Assembly: GCA_964016885.1 (NCBI GenBank) | Contig: OZ024743.1 | Location: 15,940,972-16,004,971 of the forward strand | DNA: 64,000 bases | Source: Eledone cirrhosa | Taxonomy: Eukaryota; Mollusca; Cephalopoda; Octopoda; Eledonidae | Reading direction: 5' to 3' | In this document: one piece after another, positions 32,286 to 43,839 of the stretch | Numbering within the stretch: position 1 is the stretch's first letter | Layout: each line of letters opens with the position of its first letter | Notes under the pieces: generated by a model | What the model was told of the DNA's origin: nothing | The model's input: only the letters and a program-made list of their open reading frames with translations | The model's database searches: none | Translations under genes and position numbers: made by a program

Positions 32286-32674
32286 ATATGAAGGCACATG
32301 GCTTAGTGGTTAGAGCATTGGGCTGCAATCGAAAGGTTGTGAGTTCAATTCTCAGACCGGGTGATGTGTTGTTTCCTTGAGCAAGACACTTTATTTCACA
32401 TTGCTCAAGTTTACTCAGCTGTAGAAATGAGATGATAGGGACTGGGGTCAATATCATTCCACTGCAAAGTGGTCGTGGAGGTGCCACAGCAAAAAAGTAC
32501 CCAGCCCACACTGTAAAGTGGACGTGGAGGTGCCTCGGAAAAAAAGCACCCAGCACTCACTGTAAATGAGGTTGGTGTTAGGAAGAGCATCCAGCTGTAG
32601 AAATCAAGCCAGAATCAGTTCCCGTCCCACCCTTGCAAGCAGGGAAAAGTGGACGTAAAATGAAATGATGATGA

Positions 32675-32676
<2 letters not shown>
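32286..32676 (+). mobile_element. tRNA-derived SINE, family i, nearly full length
   Basis: Best copy of this family. Head: GGCACATGGCTTAGTGGTTA (A box), GGTTGTGAGTTCAATTCTCA (B box), GACCGGGTGATGTG. Then CTTGAGCAAGACACTTTATT, ~45-bp GTGCCAC units shared with the LINE B 3' UTR, GGTTGGTGTTAGGAAGAGCA, CCCTTGCAAGCAGGG hairpin, GGACGTAAAATGAAATGA and (TGA)n. Only the tRNA-like head is independent of the LINE. Transcription would be by RNA polymerase III from the internal boxes. Confidence 0.9.
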
Positions 32677-32710
<34 letters not shown>

Positions 32711-32712
<2 letters not shown>

Positions 32713-33243
32713 TTGTTTTAGTCTCATATTTTCACAACCATGTTAACTATTCATAAAAAGTGACACACACATTTCAGTCAGCAATTTACTTGTTGGTAAA
32801 CATCTTCCTTGCAATGATTTCAACATATATGTCTGTCAATGATCTTGCTCCTCTCACCAAGAGATTTTTCCATACATTCTATTCTAACCACAAGATTTTT
32901 TCATCATTATTAACATCTGGAATAATCTTAATGTTTTGTTGCATAATCATTGTATGATTCCATGAACCACCCTTTATAATTTAAATAATTCTGATATGAA
33001 ATTCATTTATAGGACATGCCTGTCAGTATAATCAATATACAGCATGTATGATCACTATTCTTTTTACATTTACATTAGTTCAATAGTCAGAGTCTTCATT
33101 TATTTTTGACATTTGTGGTTTATTTTGACAGACAATCACAAAACTGTCATCCTCTTAATATTTCCTCTGTCGTGGAGAGATGAAGCTTTACATACAAAGA
33201 GAAATGCATAGATATGTAGACTAGTATATATGCATACCAAAAT
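32711..33243. other. Unassigned stretch
   Basis: Begins after the SINE and its (TA)n run (32677-32710); nothing recognised. Confidence 0.5.
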
Positions 33244-33420
33244 ATGCATATACTGGGTACAGTCATTGAAATGTGGTTAAGAAGTCTGCTTTCAAAAGTT
33301 TGATTCCATGTTTGATTCCACTGAACTGAACCTTTGGAAAAAGTCTACTCTCCTAGTCTTCTTGACTTGATTGATATCTTGTAAGTGAAATTTGGTAAAT
33401 GGAGTCGTAGGAAATATATT
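33244..33420 (+). mobile_element. tRNA-derived SINE, family iii, degraded
   Basis: GGTACAGTCATTGAAATGTG, GGTTAAGAAGTCTGCTTTCA, a TTGATTCCACTGAACTG B-box region and TGTAAGTGAAATTTGGTAAA follow the same order as the common cephalopod SINE with a GTAAGAAGCTTGCTTTCCAA head. Strongly mutated. Confidence 0.65.
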
Positions 33421-33726
33421 TACTATGGCCTTGCTTGCTCACATTACTCATTCAATGAGACACGATTTGAATATATTACACAATATATGATACGTATTTG
33501 GGCTGCCTGCACCTGGCTGCCTGCACATGGTAAATATATGTGATCTGACTTAGAACAAGAGATCTGGTTTCTGCAAGTATAGACTGATCTGATACGTGCA
33601 TCTGCATTTGTCTTTCACAGTGGTTGTACTATGCTTAAGGTGAACATGCCATTTTCTATATTGATTCATGGGTGGGATGACCACTCCATAGTAAGAGAGG
33701 GCCTAATAGTCTATCTACCTTTTGTG

Positions 33727-33776
<50 letters not shown>

Positions 33777-34504
33777 TCCCATGTCCTCAAGTGGTCACAT
33801 TATCAACATATACTGACCTTTAACCTCAGTCAAACTAAACAAAGATACCAATTTCTTTGTTTGAGCTAACAATGTCATGATTTACATTAATTGCTTTTGT
33901 TTAACGTTTTCTGGGCACACACTTATAAATATAAAAGATTTTGACCCCAGTGAATACAGTCGGCTTCATTTCTCTGCAACATACAGACAGCTGGTTGTAC
34001 CAACCTTCAGGGTTCATGATGTTGCCCAACATACACACACTCACTAGCCAGCTATGTCTGATAGCAAAACAGGCTAACAAGATAAACTCAAGGGTAGTAA
34101 AATCACTACTGTGAGTATCTACATTCCCACACACAATCAATACACTATATTTATGCAAGTACATTTTCCATTGTTCATTATTGGTGATCTGATTAAGCTA
34201 ACATGGTATTTGAAATTGAGTGGCACTGCTTCTAGTGTTCAGCAATTTTTAGACAACTTAATCAGTGAAGCAATTGTTAGACTGTAAATAAATCCCTTTT
34301 TTGTACTGTTGACCATGTTATTCTTCACTTTTTCAATTTCATTACTGCAAGATAAACTTACATAGGAATACAAGTGAAATCATAAACTCACCACCTACGT
34401 AAACCTCTTGTTGAGTCAAACAACGCCATACGCTAACACTATCCATAATAAGAAGTATTCACAACCTCTAACTGGATTACCTATAACGATATTTTGTTAT
34501 CCCT

Positions 34505-34508
<4 letters not shown>
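33421..34508. other. Unassigned stretch
   Basis: Includes (TA)n(TG)n at 33731-33776. Nothing else recognised. Confidence 0.5.
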
Positions 34509-34550
<42 letters not shown>

Positions 34551-34605
34551 AACGAGTAAGACCCCGACGGCTGAGCTCAAGCCGTTTCGACGGCTAATTC
34601 TGGAT
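34509..34605. repeat. (TA)n followed by dispersed hairpin repeat, copy 3
   Basis: TA run to 34549, then AGGAACGAGTAAGACCCCGA and ACGGCTGAGCTCAAGCCGTT up to GGCTAATTCTGG, the first 56 bp of the repeat at 8429. Confidence 0.8.
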
Positions 34606-34627
34606 ATATATAAATATATATATATGT

Positions 34628-34800
34628 GTGTGATACAGAAGACCCAACTTCCCATGGGCACAGACTGAATCTGATGCATATATACAGTATGTCCAACTCC
34701 ACTCTCCCACTGTAAATGGTGTTGGCATTAGGAAGGGCATCCAGCTATAGAAACCAGGCTAAAATCATTTCTGTATGAGCAAGACAGGGTTACAATAACA
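34628..34800 (+). mobile_element. RTE-like LINE subfamily B tail fragment
   Basis: Starts in the last codons (TQLPMGTD), continues with a single UTR unit (CCCACTGTAAATGGTGTTGG), GGAAGGGCATCCAGCTATAG and TGTATGAGCAAGACAGG, then loses the tail. Confidence 0.75.
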
Positions 34801-35659
34801 AAGTCTTTTCATGCTTTTTGGAATAAGAAAAGGAATATTTTAACATAGAAGACATAGGCCCATCATTAGAAAAGAGGCAAATTTGAGGGGAGAAATGGGT
34901 TTATCAAAATAGGTGAGGTGGGCAACCAAGTACTGTAGTGTGGATGGTGGGGCTGTGACATAGAATTTGTGTCTATCATAGGTACTGTTATGTTTGTAAA
35001 GGTGGTTTATTTTCTATGAGTGTGTGAGGTATTTATTTTTTCCCTTGTGCATGTGTGTGTGTGGTACAATCTATATGTGTATTTTTTTTGTGTATAGTTA
35101 ATGTGATTGTATCTGTACATGTGTATCTATTTTTTTTGTGCATTTATACATTACATGTGTGTATATATAGCGATGTATTTGTGTATGAGTGTGTGTGAGT
35201 GAGGTTGAATAATAAAACAGGCAAAAAGGTTTTATAATGTGTAAGGTGGGCAGCAAGGAGTCTGGCATGCAGGGGTGGGGGCTGAGTAAGAGAGGCAAGC
35301 TCTATCATTGATAGAGTTATGTGCTTGGAGATAGAGTGCTTTTCATAAGTGTACTTGTTATTGATTTTTTTTTTCTTTGAGTGTGTGTATAGTTTGTTCT
35401 ATGTGTGTGGTTTTTCTTGTGTATTATAAAGGAGAGTGCATATGTGTGTGTTGACATATGCATCTGTTTTTTTGTGTGTTTATGTGTGAATGTGTGCATG
35501 TTTGAGTGAATTAATGAGGTTATTTGTGTGAATATATGTATGTGACTGCCTGTATCTGTGTGTGTGTATATATACCAAATCATATATATATATATACGTT
35601 TTATCTGCACTACTGCCACTAAAACTTCAATTTATTCATATTATATATATATATTTATC
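34801..35659. other. GT-rich unassigned stretch
   Basis: Many TGTGTG and ATGTGTGTG tracts on plus (35000-35570) with no stable unit. It resembles the CA/GT-rich 3' UTR of Penelope-like elements in composition only. Confidence 0.4.
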
Positions 35660-36069
35660 GATGGAAACCGCAGAGTGGGAGACCCAAGAAGACCTGGGAT
35701 GAGGTGATAAAACCCGACCTTACCCAATTACACCTCTCAAAGGTGATGACACATGACCGTGACCTCTGGCATCACACAGTAATACAGAAGTCCCGAACCC
35801 CCATGGGTACAAGCCGAAGCTGAAGCATATAGACACCCTCCCACTGCAAAGTGGTCGTGGAGGTGCCGCGGCAAAAAAGCACCCAGCACTCACTGTAAAT
35901 GAGGTTGGTGTTAGGAAGGGCATCCAGCTGTAGAAATTAAGCCAAAATCAGTTCCTGTATGAGCAAGGCATGGTCAGCCAACCGGACACTGCCCACAACA
36001 GGACAACCCGTCTAACCCATGCTAGCATGGAAGAATGGACGTAAAATGGTGATAATGATGATGATGATG
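35660..36069 (+). mobile_element. RTE-like LINE subfamily B, 3' end
   Basis: Open from GNRRVGRPKKTWDEVIKPDL through HLSKVMTHDRDLWHHTVIQ to the stop, then a UTR with one ~45-bp unit pair, GGTTGGTGTTAGGAAGGGCA, GACAACCCGTCTAACC, the fully palindromic CCATGCTAGCATGG, and GGACGTAAAATGGTGATAAT(GAT)n. Confidence 0.85.
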
Positions 36070-36189
36070 TTATATATAATATGAATAAATATATATTGTG
36101 AATATATATAAATATAGTTATATATATTTATTTATTCATTTATACAGTAATGATACCAGTCTCAACCTGGCTGATATATCAATCCTGTC

Positions 36190-36672
36190 AGATATCAAAT
36201 CCTCATTATGCCAGATACCATCCACCTGCATCTTGGTCCCCATGACCCAGTGCTTATTTCGCTCATGAGGAGGTGTCTGCTCCACCAACTAGCAACATAT
36301 ACAATGCACCCCCACACCCATCTATGCTACCCCTAGTCTAACATGCACCCTTGTAATGAGGTAGTGACGGTGCCATGATAAAAAAACAGCCAGTATGCAT
36401 TGTAATGCAGTAGTGTTAGAGCCACAGCTTAAAGTATACAGTCAACCTTGTAAGGTAATTGTGCTGATGCCATGACTAAAATACACTAAGTTCATTCTGT
36501 AGGGTGGAAACACTGGTGCCATAAGGAAAGGCATCCATTCCAATCTGTAAAGTGGAAGTAATGCTACCACAAAAATCCCATTCCATGTTATAATATGGTT
36601 GGTATCATGAATGGCATATCACTAAAGAAAACTATCGAAATTAGATGTTAAAAAGTGATGATGATGATATAT
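36190..36672 (+). mobile_element. Degraded LINE 3' UTR with extra monomers
   Basis: At least six worn ~45-bp units can be traced from 36330 by the pattern TGTAA-GGTAGTG-GTGCCATGA-AAAA-CAGCCAG, ending in AGGAAAGGCATCCATTCC and a further pair, then (GAT)n. More units than in any younger copy here. Confidence 0.6.
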
Positions 36673-38123
36673 ATACATATATTGTAATTGAACAATATTA
36701 GATTCCTTAACAGATTATAGCTTTGATGGTTGTTAGAAGATGTGTGCTGTTTCTTTAAACAAGACAAAATTTCAACTTTCCTTATCGATCAAACAGAAAA
36801 AGTTCAGAAATGCAAAGAATAAAGTAGGGTTAGCTAGAATGATACGGAAGATCACATGGCTTGATAATAGGCATAAGAATGGCGCCAGTTTTGAAATGAG
36901 AGTTTGGTAATTAAAATGAAACTATTTCCAATTTTCTGTCGTTATTTAACCCCAATGTTTTTCTGATTGACCAAGAAATGTAATTTCAGCTATTCTTTTC
37001 AGGCTTTCAGGCTAAACTGCTTTTCTTTTCAGGTAGTTTGTCTGCAGAACTAAATTATGAAAGTGCATGTGATCTTTAAGATATTAGGTTGTGGTTTGAG
37101 GTAGATGTGACTGCTATTACAAGCAGATCATGAGACCAAGTAGAGAGTCTCTTTTTTATGGTGCATATATTGGTTATATAATGTTACAATTGCTTAACTT
37201 TGTAGCTGCTAAATAACTGCTCATGTCTAAATGCTTTAATCACAAGAAAGGCTCAGTTGTCTATTAAGATTCCCAATGCCATTAAACTGTCAAGTGACTC
37301 AGTTCATTAAATATTTATACTTTGAGATACAATGAACATAACTCTTTTCTATTCAAAATAATGCTTTTTCTTGGAATAAGTGTTTTACTATGAATATAAA
37401 AGGAAACAATTACTCAAGTTCCAAAGTAGTTTTATACATTTCATAGTTGTTGTTGCTTGGCAAAGCCAAGATTAAAGGCATTCCAATGATGTTTTCTCTC
37501 ACTGTGTCAAATGCTTGTAGCAAGTTTAAATCAACTGAAATGATTCATTGAGATAGGGATGTGCATTTAGTTAAAAGCTAGAGTTTGTATTGTTTATTTA
37601 ATGTATATTTCTTGTTATAGAGATGCTCCTAAGCCATGATGCAAGATGTGTTGTTTGTGATGTATATGAGCAGGTGGGAATATTTTTGTTTGAAGTAAAA
37701 TGCTTTTGTTGGCTTTCAAATATTATCTGATTTACACAGTAGTGTTACATGTCACCCTGGCAATTTACATTAATACACACACACTCTCTCTCAGGTTTTC
37801 TGACTTCTTTCTAGCTACATTTATCTGCCAATATATTGTAGTCAAACTAATATTCTATGATAATCATGTATATCCTTTTAACTAAAATTGTTTGTTTGTT
37901 CAATATTTTATTTAAATTGATATTCTCATTAGAATATTATAAAGATATACTGTTCTGTGACTGAGATCTTACCATTTCGGCAGCAAGCGAAGCGGGTAAG
38001 TTGCTGTCAAAACAGTAATAGCTCAGCCATAGTGCAGAAAACCATTATAATACCTACACTCTTACTTATCTTGACTAGTAATTCCCCACCTATTCTAATT
38101 AGAATAGTGAATAGATATTATTT
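36673..38123. other. Long unassigned stretch
   Basis: AT-rich; nothing recognised. Confidence 0.5.
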
Positions 38124-38335
38124 GCATGGTGGATTGGCAGTATTGGTAGAGTGTTGGACAATATGCTTTGTGGCATAAAGTTACATCCCTTTACGTTCTG
38201 AGTTCAAATCATGCCAAGGTTAGCTTTGCCTTTCATTCTTTTAGGTCAACAAATAAAGCATTAGTAATGCACTGGGTCAATTTAATTGACTTTCTCCTCT
38301 TCTTCAAATTGCAGGCCTTGTAGAAACATTTATTT
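38124..38335 (+). mobile_element. tRNA-derived SINE, family ii
   Basis: Head GGATTGGCAGTATTGGTAGA (A box) and GTTCTGAGTTCAAATCATGC (B box), then TTTGCCTTTCATTCTTTTAG, GTCAACAAATAAAG, TGCACTGGGTCAATTTAATT and a GCAGGCCTTGTAGAAA end. This is the cephalopod SINE with a GTCGATAAATAAAGTACCAG core. Other copies: 45262-45385 (minus), 50746-50786 (head only), 56595-56890. Confidence 0.8.
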
Positions 38336-38904
38336 GCATATATTTTTACATTATCATAATGCACTATTCCCCTAGTTTTAGTTATTATAGCATGAACTTG
38401 ATAAGGCACTACTTTAGGGGGAGTTTAGGTGCTAGTGGTGGTGGCGAAACTGATGAAACACTTGTTTTAACAAAATATTTTAATAAAATTGTAATTTTTC
38501 AGCATATTACCTTCATCTACAGACATGAATATGTTTTTGATATTTATATCTACACCATATTTTGATTGGTTTGATCTCCAATCAACATCAACTACAATTG
38601 CCTGATAGATTAATATATTTTCCTTAAAATAAAGGTTCCAAGTTTGAATTCAGTCTGGTACTATTCTAAATATTCAGCAATATGACACCTAATGATGAAC
38701 AGGTATTAAGCTAGTCAAAGTGGGGACTAAGATATAAATATAAATCTTTAAATAAGTCAATAGCCAAAACCATTGTAATGTATTAGGAACAACCCATCTA
38801 AGACAGGCAATGTTTTGTGTTTTAACTAGACCTCTATATATGCTGGTGGGTAAAATCCTATAAAACACTTAAAACTAACCTTTATTTATCTTGTTTATTT
38901 TAGT
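38336..38904. other. Unassigned stretch
   Basis: Nothing recognised. Confidence 0.5.
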
Positions 38905-39650
38905 ATCCATATACAGACAGTATGATGCCTGTGTGTGAATTGTAATGCTAATTGGCAGTGAAACATAGGCCTTGGCTGCAAATATCAAGTATGCTTTAAT
39001 GAATGTATATGTGTGTTTGAGCAGCATAGCATAAGCAAACTGAGGGAAAAACTTGGTATTAAAGGAATTGGATGTGGTGTACAAAGAGAAAACTGCACTA
39101 GTATGGACATATGATGTGCATGGAAGATAATAGCTGCATAACGAAATGCAGTGAAACCCTAGTGACTGGGACTCAAGAAAGAGGTAGATCTATGAAGACA
39201 TGGGATGAGGTTGTGCAGACCGACTTTAAAGTACTAAAGCTCACAACTGAAATGACTAAGAATCATGAGGTCTGGCACTATGCTGTGCTGAAGAAGACCT
39301 GACCTGCAAAATAAATGGGGTCTGGCGTATCCCCCACTTCCACTAGCACACACTAACAGTTAATTTCAGCATCACTACACTTCCCTCACTACACACACAC
39401 CCATGCCACTGCCCCCTTAAACCCCCTCTAAACTGCTCACTCTCATACTCAAATAGCCTGATGAAACCCACTCATGACAACCTCTATTATGCTCTCAGTA
39501 GAATATGAGACCATACATAAGTGCGATGCAGTCCCCTCGGTCTGTCTTGGAGATCAATAGACCTGCTTAACTACTGACTTGGTCTATGTAGAATCATGCA
39601 ACCATTGCTAGCAGGGAAGCAGTCATTAAAGTAATGATGATGATTCATGA
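38905..39650 (+). pseudogene. RTE-like LINE subfamily C, C-terminal fragment and tail
   Basis: Pieces RQYDACV, VMLIGSET, SKLREKLGIKGIGCGVQRE, then an open stretch MEDNSCITKCSETLVTG and KTWDEVVQTDFKVLKLTTEM to the stop at ~39302, followed by a ~340-bp UTR and a CCATTGCTAGCAGGGAAG hairpin with ATGATGATGATT. Closest in wording to the copy at 63110-64000. Confidence 0.8.
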
Positions 39651-39692
39651 AGGAAGTGTTTTGACCATTGTTTGAGAAATTTCTTTCCCTAT

Positions 39693-39916
39693 TCAATCAT
39701 CATCATTATCATCATTTCACGTCCGCTTTTCCATGCTTGCAAGGGTGGGACTGGTCCTATTCAGCACAGCATCTCTCCACTTGTTACGGTCCTTCGTCAT
39801 CTCCTCTGTGAGTTTCAGCGATCTGAGGTCTGCTCTCACCACATCCGCCCATGTTTTTCGTGGTCTTCCTCTACTGCATCTTCCTTCTACTGGGATTTCT
39901 TGGCACTTCAATGTAA
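39693..39916 (-). pseudogene. RTE-like LINE subfamily A, extreme 3' end
   Basis: Minus strand encodes KCQEIPVEGRCSRGRPRKTW and ADVVRADLRSLKLTEEMTKD to TLASMEKRT and stop, then (GAT)n. In frame over ~70 codons. Both the coding end and the tail are close to 48780-48990. Confidence 0.85.
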
Positions 39917-42339
39917 TATGGTATTCTGTTGAAATGTACATTTCAAGAAACCCAGTACTTTTGAAATAAAATGCATACTTAATCTCATTATAGTTTCTGT
40001 TTTCTTAAGTATCAAGTTTAACTACAAAAGTTCAAAAGCATCTACAACTACAGTGGCTATTGAAAACTATATACTATCTCAATAGTAGAAAAAAAAGATA
40101 CCTTTGCTTACAATTTGATAAATCATAGAGTAAACTGAGAATGGTATCAGATGTAATATATTACATTGTAACTTGTGTCTTAAAACAATGAAAACCAAAA
40201 TATGTTATTATTAAGATATATTGTGTCAATATAAATGCAAACAGCAACTAAAATGCAGTTAGATGAGTTTTGATTGAACATAAATATCATACTTAATAAT
40301 GTTACCTGGCATCAACACAATTATATACAACAATGTCAGTTCAAATAAAAAAAAAATATATATTATCGCTTTTTTAGATACAGTATAAGTAACAATTTAT
40401 AAAACTGTCTCTAGTGTTAATATCAAAGTGAAATGGTATCCACATCACAGATATACAGGCTTTGAATCGAACATCTGATTAGTGTTTATAATAGTAGTAT
40501 CACTACAACCTGCTTGCATAATGCCTAAAATTTCTATTTTGAGTTTCTTTCACAATTTCTTCATTAGATTCTTTTGAAAAGTGAGCAGTCAATTTCACAG
40601 CTAATCTGATTAAAGGACATTCTTCTTCCCCTAGGGAACATTTACTAATATAATAGATGTATGTTCTACACTAGACCTGATTCCAGGCACAAGAGATACA
40701 GATATTGTAGATTTCCCTTCTGCCAGCAGCTTCTTAACAATAATTATTACCATCATTTCCTCTTTAATATCGTATATATATTCTCTTTTATATAATATTC
40801 ATTCTTGAGCCATATCTAATTTGTCTCAAAGAATACTTTGGTGGTCTTTCCAGCTAATTTTATATCCCACTCATCAAAACTAATTTCCTTTTATGATATC
40901 GAGATGTTTCTATGAACTTCTTCCACTAGTCCAACCTACCTACTAACCTAACTACATATCATATTCACGAAGTTTTCAAATGGCATTTACAATAACTACA
41001 TACTTTCTTCTAATAAAACTTTTAAACTACTTATACATATTTATTTTTCTTTTATACTCACACACACACAGACACACACATGCACATATGTATATACATA
41101 TAAATGAAGTAAATTCTAACCTGTTGACTTGTACTTCATTATTATATATATTATATATATTTCATTATATTATATTATATTATATTATATTATATTATAT
41201 TATATTATATTATATTATATTATATTAGAGATGCATGTGTACATCTATTTATCTGCCTCCCTCATCTTCAAAACTCTCAATCATTATCAAATTATTTTAT
41301 TTACCAATTATTTCTTTTTGCTTTTTTATGCAAACTTGATGTCTAAATTTAATGCATGTTGTATTTGAGGCAACACATTGCATTTCCAGTTTTTTTTTTT
41401 CTTGTTCAGTTATCATTTCATCTTTGATACAAAAAGAATGATTAATGTTGGCATAGAAAGAAAGACTTAATGATATTTACATTTTTCTCTTCCTTTTGGT
41501 CAAACTGGTATAATTTTCTTATTATTCATACATTTTTATCTCATATAAACAAATAAATAAATTAAATTAAGGCAGTTGCCTATCTTCTGTTTATACATTG
41601 GCTAGGTTTTGGTCGAAATCGAATGAATTTCCTAATGATATTTACCATCATGTTTTGTATAGATAAAACAAAAATAAACAAATATCACTTAATCACACAC
41701 ACGTAAATAAGAGATATGTATGTATTTGTGTCCATACAGTATTAAACTATGAGCAAAAGAGTTAGCGGTTCACAACCTAAACATAGTGTTATAAGGAATA
41801 TGACAAAATCATTGATCATCTGGTCTGGTTTGATTAATTTAACTGTTAATTAGCTACCAGAGTTGAGATTACATCAATGATATAAATAGTAAAAACTCTT
41901 TAAAGATTAATGACTAGACTGCATGATTGTAGTAATGAATTTGATATTCCATGTGAATACATCAATTAGAGAAATGGATTCCATTGAGTTGACCTACTGA
42001 AAATACTGTAATCCTATGGGCCAATTTATTATGGGACTCACCAACATCTAATAAACAGATCAAGCATAAAGAATAAATTATTTAATTACTATACTAGTTT
42101 TAGATATATCAACCATGTTGAAACAACAGCTTCAAAGATTCTTTGTTGATTATATCGAATCCATTATTTTATCTTGAACATATTTTATGAACCTCAGAGC
42201 AGGATGAAATATTCATGTAAAATTGGAGGAAACAAAATGGATAAAAATACATTCAAACTAGATTTCACAAATTTATATATATATGCACTTCTTTTGCTAA
42301 GTTTTATATATATATATATTAATGACTATATATATATTA
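39917..42339. other. Long unassigned stretch
   Basis: Holds the TATAT pentanucleotide repeat at 41157-41227 and CA runs near 41060; nothing else recognised. Confidence 0.5.
41157..41227. repeat. (TATAT)n pentanucleotide repeat
   Basis: About 14 tandem ATTAT/TATAT units. Confidence 0.95.
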
Positions 42340-42597
42340 ATGAAGCCATGCGAAGGAAATGGGTTTCGAAATCGTCGTCCTGGCTACAGAGTCGACAAAG
42401 ATGGAGGAATTGGAAATAGGCTATGGAGTGTTTGGTGTGGGTTGGATGGGAGGAGGAGAAGTCGAGATAAGATTGAGAGTCTGTTGGTTTAATGTAGATG
42501 GAAGTAGAGAGGGTGTGGTGAGAGTGATTAATATATAGAGAGATATCTAGAAAAGCGACAGAAGAATCAGAGGCGGGGAAATTGAGAGCAGGATGGA
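42340..42597 (-). pseudogene. Penelope-type RT fragment, open but without ATG
   Basis: An 86-codon open stretch on the minus strand, from HPALNFPASDSSVAFLDISL through STSIYIKPTDSQSYLDFSSS and HPTHTKHSIAYFQFLHLCRL to DDDFETHFLRMAS. The FLD..L, IY.KPTDS..YL and S.HP..K.SI..FQ..RL..LC series is the region after the catalytic YVDD in one branch of Penelope-type RTs. No stops are seen in 258 bp. The part before 42597 is frameshifted and the part beyond 42340 is TA-rich. It differs from the RT at 20924-23100, so a second lineage. Confidence 0.7.
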
Positions 42598-42884
42598 AAG
42601 ATTGCGCAAAAGAAAGAAAACAGTCAAGTGGTTCTCGTGATGAGTGGCGAACTCACCTACATATAGAATGCTATCATTTACTTTTCATAATGAATAAATA
42701 ACATTTTCAAAAAATACATAAGTGGAAACAAAACAGTGCAATCAAATCTTTGTGGAAAAATATCTTACCTTCTCCAATAACAAATATTATGTATTTTGCG
42801 AAGTCCAGAGACTTTCAATAATGACTTTGGTCTTTCACACTTACTCAATATATATATATAGATGTGTGTGTATATATATATATA

Positions 42885-43839
42885 TGGGTGACAAAATCAG
42901 CAGTGGGGGAGGGTGCTCTGAAAGTACAGTAGCTAGAGTCAGAACTGGGTGGAAAAAGTTCAGAGAGCTTATACCACTATTAGCTGCTAAAGGGTTCTCC
43001 CTAAAAATGAAAGGCAGGTTGTACGATACCTGCATACCAACAGCAATGTTGCATGGCAGTGAAACCTGGGCATTGTGTGCAGAAGATATACGCAGACTAG
43101 AGAGAAACGAAGCTTGCATGCTCCGCTGGATGTGTAATAGTAATATACGTGAACGACAAAGCAAAAACGAACTAAGGAAAAAATTAGAAATAAGAGGGAT
43201 CAGATGTTGTCTACTCGAGAGAAGGCTACGTTGGTATGGTCACGTAATGCGCATGAAGGACGATAGCTGTATAACAAAGTGCAGGGCAATAAAGATAGAC
43301 GGTAGCCACGGAATAGGCAGACGCAGAAAAACCTGGGATGAGCTGATAAACTCTGACCTCACACACTTACACCTCACCAAGACAATGTCACTGGACCGAG
43401 ACCTTTGGCGGTACTCAGTAATAGAGAAGACCCGCCTTACCTAAATACATAGTAAAACCTACTACAGCCAGTAGGCATCTCTAACAAAATACACCCACGT
43501 CCCACCACCCACACCCCATCCACACCACCCCCTCCTATGTAAAGTTATGTTGGTGCCACAACATCCAGGCCGAAACAAATGAGATCGTGTAGGTGTCACG
43601 ATAAAAATACACACAGTCCACGCTGTAATGTGGCCGTGTAGGCAACATGGTAAAAACCTCCCAGTCCCACACTGTAAATGTGGTTGGTGTTAGGAAGGGC
43701 ATCCAACTGTAGAAAACCTGCCAGACAGTCCTATGCGAGCAAGACAATCACTCTTGCCTCAAGTGGGAATACCCCCGTCCAAACCCATGCAAGCGTGGAA
43801 CACGGACGTTAAACGTTGATGATGATGATGATGATGATA
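42885..43839 (+). pseudogene. RTE-like LINE subfamily B, 5'-truncated copy
   Basis: Opens just after (TA)n at MGDKISSGGGCSESTVARVR and is in frame to VIEKTRLT (stop at ~43444): TGWKKFRELIPLLAAKG, RLYDTCIPTAMLHGSETWAL, RLERNEACMLRWMCNSNIRE, RRLRWYGHVMRMKDDSCI, KTWDELINSDL. About 185 intact C-terminal codons. The 3' UTR has four ~45-bp units, GGTTGGTGTTAGGAAGGGCA, the CCCATGCAAGCGTGG hairpin and (GAT)n. The intact frame suggests a young insertion. Nearly the same protein is at 50977-51682. Confidence 0.9.

Noticed and set aside
32286..32360. Functional tRNA gene
   Set aside because: A and B boxes are present, but there is no complete cloverleaf and the sequence continues as a SINE body with a LINE tail. 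The same holds for the heads at 20308, 38124, 56595 and 62509.
43555..43690. CR1-like or gene exon from short frames on the minus strand (MPFLTPTTFTVW)
   Set aside because: These frames are antisense to the LINE B 3' UTR and recur wherever that UTR occurs (4493, 24957, 35720, 49257).
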